Below, piece after piece: positions 58,138 to 64,000 of a DNA stretch of 64,000 nt (the first letter of the stretch is position 1; each line of letters begins with the position of its first letter). The DNA lies in contig NC_092333.1 in assembly GCF_046630445.1 (NCBI RefSeq), forward strand, positions 717,766,001 through 717,830,000, in the 5' to 3' direction. Position numbers and translations under genes: made by a program. The DNA comes from Rutidosis leptorrhynchoides. Lineage: Eukaryota; Streptophyta; Magnoliopsida; Asterales; Asteraceae. Below the pieces are notes generated by a model, which searched no databases, was not told where the DNA came from, and was given only the letters and a program-made list of their open reading frames with translations.

Positions 58138-58736
58138 GCTTCAAGTATGAATGACAATGGATTAGTTATATGAATCGAATGATGATTTATCCATATTTAT
58201 ATTCATCTAATATTTGTTCATCGATATTCATATAAGTATAAATGTATTTTAAGTTCATATATCCACATTCATATTCGTTGGATTAAGCGAGTTAATAAAT
58301 ATTTATTGAAATATACAAAAAATATTAAAATTTATTCTATTACGAAGTATATATGTTACCTCTACGTTTTTGTTTAATTACACATAATTTTAATCATAAT
58401 CTATTGTTGATTGTGAATTTATTTTAAGGTTGGAGGTAAAATTTAACTATGTGAGATGAATATATACATTTCGATTTATTTTTTTAATTCATTAATAAAA
58501 AAACTCTCAATGAATATATAAGATACATATAGAATAAACGAATCCGTTAAAAATCATATTGTTATTATTATTTCACACATTTATATTTTCGATAACACCT
58601 AATTAACTTGTGATATATATTTATTTGAACATGGTGATAGTATGCATATACCTATATTTGTATATACTTATATATGTATATGTATATTTATTTCGAGTGA
58701 TAATGAATATACTGATAGAACTTGTGACTATGGTGT
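58138..58736. other. AT-rich spacer, nothing coding
   Basis: Non-coding. Carries the first copy of a 27-bp direct repeat (CGAGTGATAATGAATATACT at 58694) whose second copy is at about 58757. Confidence 0.35.
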
Positions 58737-58752
58737 AGTGGAATGACACATT

Positions 58753-59380
58753 GATGATTCGAGTGATAATGAATATACTCATAGAAAGTACATTGATTCG
58801 ATTCTACCTGTCTCGGATCCAGTTACTAGGTGGTTGAAGATACTTCTGCGGAAGATTAATATATTTATTTGGAGAGTAGCTCGTCATAGATTGCCTATAA
58901 GACTTAACCTATCACGTAGAGGTTTAGAGCTAGAGAGGATCGGATGCGTGTCTTGCAGGTGCGGTGTTGAATCCTTACAACATGTGTTATTTGATTGCAC
59001 GGTTGCAATGGAAGTTTGGCGAAGTGTTTCATGCTGGATCGACATTAATTTGCCGATGTTCACCGATTGGAATGCTTGGTTATCTTGGCTCGAAGGATGG
59101 CGCGCTTCAAAGTAGGTTAAAGAGAAGTTATTTGTTATCATAGCTTCCACCATTTGGCACTTATGGAGATACAGAAACGATGTTTTATTTAATTTCGAGG
59201 CATTGAAGAAAAATGCACTTTTTGATTCCATTTGTTTATTTTCCTTTAGTTGGTTAGTGTCTAGAGGAAAAAATGTTCTAAATTGGAACATTTGGCGCTT
59301 AACGCCGTTGTAAGTTTTGACGCTTTCCTAGCTGCTCGCTAGGGAGTCTTTATTTATAAGAATTTTGGTTGCTAAAAAAA
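58753..59380 (+). mobile_element. 5'-truncated LINE fragment (zf-RVT end)
   Basis: The frame 58834-59115 encodes INIFIWRVARHRLPIRLNLS, then CVSCRCGVESLQHVLFDC, the zinc-binding zf-RVT segment at the end of plant L1-type reverse transcriptases. Beyond the TAG at 59113 the homology continues in frame (FVIIASTIWHLWRYRND), so the stop is premature. The sequence ends in GCT then a short poly(A) (59374-59381). Flanking AGTGGAATGACACATT (58737-58752) and AGTGGATTGACGTATT (59381-59396) agree at 13 of 16 bases and may be the eroded target duplication. Confidence 0.65.
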
Positions 59381-59396
59381 AGTGGATTGACGTATT

Positions 59397-60132
59397 CTTC
59401 CCAAATGGGAGATGCAGGTTCGAACCTTTGAACACACAATTAATTCCCAAGTTCACCCCTGTGACACCGCTATTTTTTTTTTCTTTCTATTTTTAAATGT
59501 GGCGGAGCATTAGCATTAGTTAGCCATTACAATAACATAAACATATTTAATTACATATCCAAATTATTTGACGACTAATATTAAATAATAGTTCTAGTGT
59601 CACGTGACATTACAACCAAAATTCAGTTTTAACCGAAAAGACACATCAGAGTTTCTTCATAGTCAAACATAACAACACCATGCATGTCTTCTCCCTAAAA
59701 TGCATAATCTACAAAAGCTAACAACCTGCAGGGAGGAGATGGAGGGGAATTAGCACGAAGCTAAGTGAGTACGACTAACTACAGGCAATAGTATACAGGA
59801 ACCGTTATACTAATCATGTCACAAAGGCTAACACACAAACATCACCCAAGTGCCGTCTACAGAGACTCTGGCGGCTCGGCCAAACCATTAACCACCAGCT
59901 GATCGGACAGGGGCTTACCAGAAGTTCCTCCACCACCGTGTGTGTATATATAATCCACACGCGACGGACGCGTCATTCACATATATGTACACCTCGATTG
60001 TCTAGGCTACCACATGAGGAACCCAACCCGCAGGTTGATCTCTCCTACCGAGGCTACCACACAATAGGGACGCACTGGGCTCCAGCAGATAAGCATCAAC
60101 TAACATGCAGTCATCACAGCATACTAACTAAC
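59397..60132. other. Unassigned region including a GC-richer block
   Basis: A tRNA-type B box GGTTCGAACC lies at 59417-59426. About 59680-60130 is noticeably more GC-rich than its surroundings (AGGCTACCACA repeated near 60004 and 60051, CTCGGC-type words) but has no coding frame I can support; the 65-residue frame at 59938 shows no domain. It looks like a different repeat family truncated by the LTR at 60133. Confidence 0.35.
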
Positions 60133-62077
60133 TGATGAAGTGCGAGGTGTATATAAAATAGCTTATATTTTACTAGGAAAAACTATTAAATACGATACAA
60201 TTTTACACAAGATATTTATTTATTTATAGAATGGATATACTTAAACCTTGCTACAACACTTATAGGCAGTGTACCTAATCGTACAGTAGTGTAGTTTTTA
60301 GTAAGTCCGGTTCGTTCCACAGGGAAATCTTTAAACAAAGCTCAACGCTATATTAGTTAACTTTTATAAAAATACAAATATATATATAGGTAATATTATT
60401 ATTATAAAGGGGGGTTTTTACCGTTTAATGACCGGTTTGTCGATTTTAAAACTTTAGTCGCAGTTAAAACCTAATGTAAAATATAAAATAAATACAAGAC
60501 TTAAATTAAAGCGTAAAGTAAATAACGATAGTGAAATTGCGAATAATAAAAATGCGATAAAATAAAATAACAATAAATAAAAGTGCGATAATTAGAAGTG
60601 CAATTAAATATAAAATAAAGGAAATTAAATATGAAATAAAAGAATTATGCTTATTTAAACTTCCGTAATCATGATGTTTGACGTGTTGATTTTAGTTTTA
60701 TGCCCATGGGTTAATTGTCCTTTGTCCTGGATTATTCAATATGTCCGTCTGGTTTTTGTCCATAACAGTCCATCAGTCATAAATATAAATTGCAAGTGTC
60801 CTTGTCAAATTATTATTATACCCGAAGATAAATATTCCAACTAATTGGGGATTCGAATTGTAACAAGGTTTTAATACTTTGTTTAATGAATACACCAGGT
60901 TATCGACTGCGTGTAAACCAAGGTTTTACTACTTTGTTAACAATTACACCAATTACCCTTGAATGTAATTTCACCCCTGTTTTAATTATTCTAGTGGCTA
61001 TTAATCCATTCCCGTGTCCGGTTAAATGAACGATTATTCGTACATATAAATACCCCGCCCATCGTGTCCGATCGAGTGTATATGGTAATTTATAGGGACG
61101 CCCAATTGTAAATCTTTATATTAACATTAACAAACTTTCATTTAGTTAAACAAATATAAAGCCCATTAATAGCCCATAGCCTAGTTTCCACAAGTGTCGT
61201 TCTTTTGTCCAAACCCCAATTATGGTACAAAGCCCAATTACCCAATTTTAGTAATTAGCCCAACATCATGATTACTTCGTTTTAAATAAGCATAATAATA
61301 ACTTAGCTACGAGACATTAATGTAAAAAGGTTGAACATAACTTACAATGATTAAAAATAGCGTAGCGTTACACGGGCAGAATTTCGACTTACACCCTTAC
61401 AACATTCGCTAACATACCCTTATTATTAGAATTATAATTAAAATTAAAAGATAAATTATAAATATAAATATATTTACGTTGAAGAGGAAGAGAAAAAGGA
61501 TGATCATAACTCGGCACAAAACTGGCTTTATATAGGACCTGACCAGCAATCTCACACCATGCGACTCGCATGGTTTTGTGCCTCTGGCCATGCGAGTCGC
61601 ATGGCCACCCTGGATTCAGCCAACTGCTTTTGTTTTCTTCTTTGTCGACGTAATATAATAATAATAATATATATAATATATAATTATATATAATTATATA
61701 TATATTATATTATATTCTTGTGCATAGTAGACTAGATATTTTTGGTCCGTTGCGTCGGGCGTTTCTTCTTGGCTCAGGTCCCGGTTCCGGATTTTCGGAC
61801 GTCCTCGCGTATTATTTTAAATCGCGTACTTTGTGTTCCGCAACTTGTACTCTTGTCATTTTGAGACGTTCCTCATCAATATTTTGAACCTTTTTAGTTG
61901 TATCTTGTACTTTTTAGCTCTTTGGACCTTTTTGTCTTCAATTTGTCGAATCTGTCTTTTGTCTTCACCTTTTATTATTTAAACGAATATCACTTGTAAA
62001 TAGAACAATTGCAACTAAAAGCTTGTCTTTCTTGAGGAATAATGCTATGAAATATATGTTCGTTTTTAGCATTATCA
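60133..62077 (-). repeat. LTR of a Tat/Ogre-like retrotransposon (3' LTR, minus strand)
   Basis: On the minus strand the LTR starts TGATAATGCTAAAAACGAAC and ends CACTTCATCA (TG...CA). Outside its start lies CAAGTGTGGAAATATT, a purine-rich tract, so internal DNA extends to the right and this is the 3' LTR of a minus-strand element. The start sequence and the block AAAACTTTAGTCGCAGTTAAA are what I associate with Tat-lineage (Ogre/Retand) LTRs in Asteraceae; that assignment is from memory. The partner LTR is outside the window. Confidence 0.55.
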
Positions 62078-64000
62078 AATATTTCCACACTTGAGCGTTG
62101 CTTGTCCTCAAGCAATATTGTCTTGAAATACTAGAATCACTTCTTTATTCTTCACACTTTGTACATCAGTGATTTCTATACGGCGGTATAAACAATGGTA
62201 GTAACGATATGGTTTACAATCCCACATGACTATAAAAATTTAGATCCATTAAGGAAATTGGATTTTTATGAAAACATTTGATCTTTCGAAATCTAGTTTT
62301 TACCCTAGATAAGTTTTCCGGAATAACCCTTTACCGGTGTTTGCAAAATATTTGTGGGTTTGGTGGGTTTCAGATTTGAAAATTTTAGCTCAAAACTTGC
62401 GGTTTTGTGTCACCCACTTGCTAACCTTGTATTTGGAAAGCAACACGTCCAGTTTACTTGTTCCGTATATTACCTTTCAGTAAACTACCGTCCGGTTGTA
62501 AAGGAAAGCGTTGAACAAGCAACTGTTAAGGCAATGTCCCGTGACATGCTTTTGATTATGGTCTATAACGTGTCGGACGCAATTACTATCCTTGGTAGGA
62601 GCAATAGTAAAGCTCACCCTTATAATTTGTCGGTTTGGCACAAAGTCCTGTCTTTGACCATGTTATGCAACCACCGTTCTTACGGTTGACACCCGATTTA
62701 GTTCAGGTGACCTAATGAATTCCAGGTGAATTCCTAGGATTTTACGTTCAATGGTAATGAACGTATTGAAAATAGGGTTTTCAGAAAACAAATCGGTTTG
62801 TATTTTTGATCAAAATATTTTCTCGTTCAAGCTCGAGTTTAGATATCATCGAATTCCATGAGTTTGAATTCTCAATCTTTAAGGTCAATCTCTAGGATTG
62901 AGTAATATCAGTCTTAAAAGCTGATTTTTAATCTTTAAGGAGATTATCCTTTCTGGGGATCTGATTCATTAGTCTTATCCAGCTAATTTGCATGGTGCCC
63001 CCCCATTGTACTTGATAAATCCTTCTCATGGTTAGGATAAATCTGACCACTTGGCGACCCTGTTTAATGCTGAGGTCCGTGGATTTCCTGCTGATTTTAG
63101 TGATGACTTTTCTAAATTTTTCGTCAACCTACAGCTGGTCTGGACGACAACTTCATGACCTAAATCAAGAAGCGCGTGTCTTTTTCGGAAGACTTTACTT
63201 CCTTTTAATGATGGAATTGATTCATCGTGTAGATCCATCTCTTCTTTTCTTTCATCGGGTAAAACAGTTTAGTTTAGTCCAAAGCAAAAGTATTTTCAGT
63301 TATTTGTTACAGATATATGTGACATATGTTTAAAATAACTTGGTAAATTTTCCCACACTTGGCTTTTTATTTTTCTTTTTATCGTCCTCTATTCCATTTT
63401 AAATGAATTTTAACATTTTAGTTTGTTTCTCAATTTATGTCCTTTCCGAGGTAACAATAATTTCGGTGTTAAAACCTAGTTTTATCGTTCATAAATATGT
63501 ATAAACATGATTTTAAATTCATTTAATTGAAAATTTTGAAAAATTTTACTAGAATTGGGTAGTCAGTATATAAGACTAGGGCTGTTCTTTTTTTATCAGA
63601 GAGCACTAGATTCTAATACAACTACTGCTTTACTAGTATTTTTAATGGTAACCAAGTGTTTAATATAAAAATTTTAAAATCCGAAAGAATTTAATCCCTT
63701 CCCACACTTAAGATCTTGCAATGCCCTCATTTGCAAGAAATCAGTAACAATTTAAATTATTGAGGGTGATTTGTGTGAAAATGATTAAATTTTTACCAAA
63801 GTTTCCAAATATATTGGCGTTTGTTTGCTGAATGATAAATGGTGCACGTCATTTGTTCATTCCGTCTTGTTGTTATTTCACATATATTTTGCATCATTGT
63901 CGTCAAAATTACTTGCTTTTGCTGAACTTAATGCCAGTCTTTGAAAACGCGTTGTTTTACCCTGTTTTGTGCATAAAAGAGAATACATACAATACAAATA
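62078..64000 (-). mobile_element. 3' internal region of the Tat/Ogre-like element (runs off window)
   Basis: Begins with the purine tract next to the LTR and GCTTGAGGACAAGCAACGCTC (minus strand). The rest is non-coding; frames at 62354-62689 and 63028-63333 have no reverse transcriptase, integrase or gag motif. Tat-lineage elements often have long non-coding DNA before the 3' LTR, which fits. Confidence 0.45.

Noticed and set aside
58884..59291. 135-residue minus-strand ORF
   Set aside because: Antisense of the LINE zf-RVT coding segment.
62354..62689. 111-residue ORF in the right-end region
   Set aside because: No domain, opposite strand to the inferred element and in its non-coding part.

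Overview
This is a stretch of a plant nuclear genome, most likely from the daisy family (Asteraceae). The family call is an inference from two split defensin genes. One carries the defensin plus proline-rich tail architecture known from Asteraceae pollen and flower proteins (Art v 1-like). The repeats also fit: Tekay-type chromoviruses and a Tat/Ogre-like LTR. There is no bacterial-style gene packing. I can support only two apparently intact host genes. Everything else recognisable is transposon, transposon relic or broken gene.

Layout. 1-6061: left-truncated non-autonomous LTR retrotransposon on the minus strand (internal region 1-3151, LTR 3152-6061). 6062-7050: unassigned AT-rich DNA. 7051-8137: PIF/Harbinger element with 12-bp inverted ends and a TAA target duplication. 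8524-10089: defensin gene 1 (two exons). 10738-11311: 5'-truncated LINE with a 17-bp target duplication. 12087-12830: two MITEs. 14339-14842 and 26741-27047: exons of a dead GH9 endoglucanase with a CBM49 domain, split by Ty3/gypsy element 1 (14879-26691, ATTTT duplication). Gypsy 1 itself holds a Mutator-like MITE in gag and another small element in its 5' LTR. 27363-31739: Helitron with a 3' hairpin and CTAG end. 32157-51833: a second copy of the minus-strand non-autonomous family, whose 5' LTR is split by young Ty3/gypsy element 2 (38285-49622, ACATC duplication). 52219-54440: a run of gene fragments, all on the plus strand (mitochondrial HSP70, RPA1-like, AUX/LAX, probable aspartyl-tRNA synthetase). 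54994-55655: defensin gene 2. 55888-57287: a second Helitron-like element with a nested Mutator-like MITE. 57495-57799: CACTA MITE. 58753-59380: LINE fragment. 60133-64000: LTR and internal edge of a Tat/Ogre-like element running off the right end.

How it fits together. The two defensins share exon structure (both first exons are 64 bp, phase-1 intron) and a TATA-region sequence, so they look like a tandem pair pushed about 45 kb apart by nested insertions. Their C-terminal tails differ completely: Pro then Gly-rich in one, Lys/Ala/Asp-rich in the other.

The most unusual element feature is an extra ORF ('ORF0') between the primer-binding site and gag. It occurs in both gypsy elements and, as a related degraded ORF, in both non-autonomous copies, where it is the only coding relic I recognise.

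All gene identities rest on reading motifs by eye; no database search was run.
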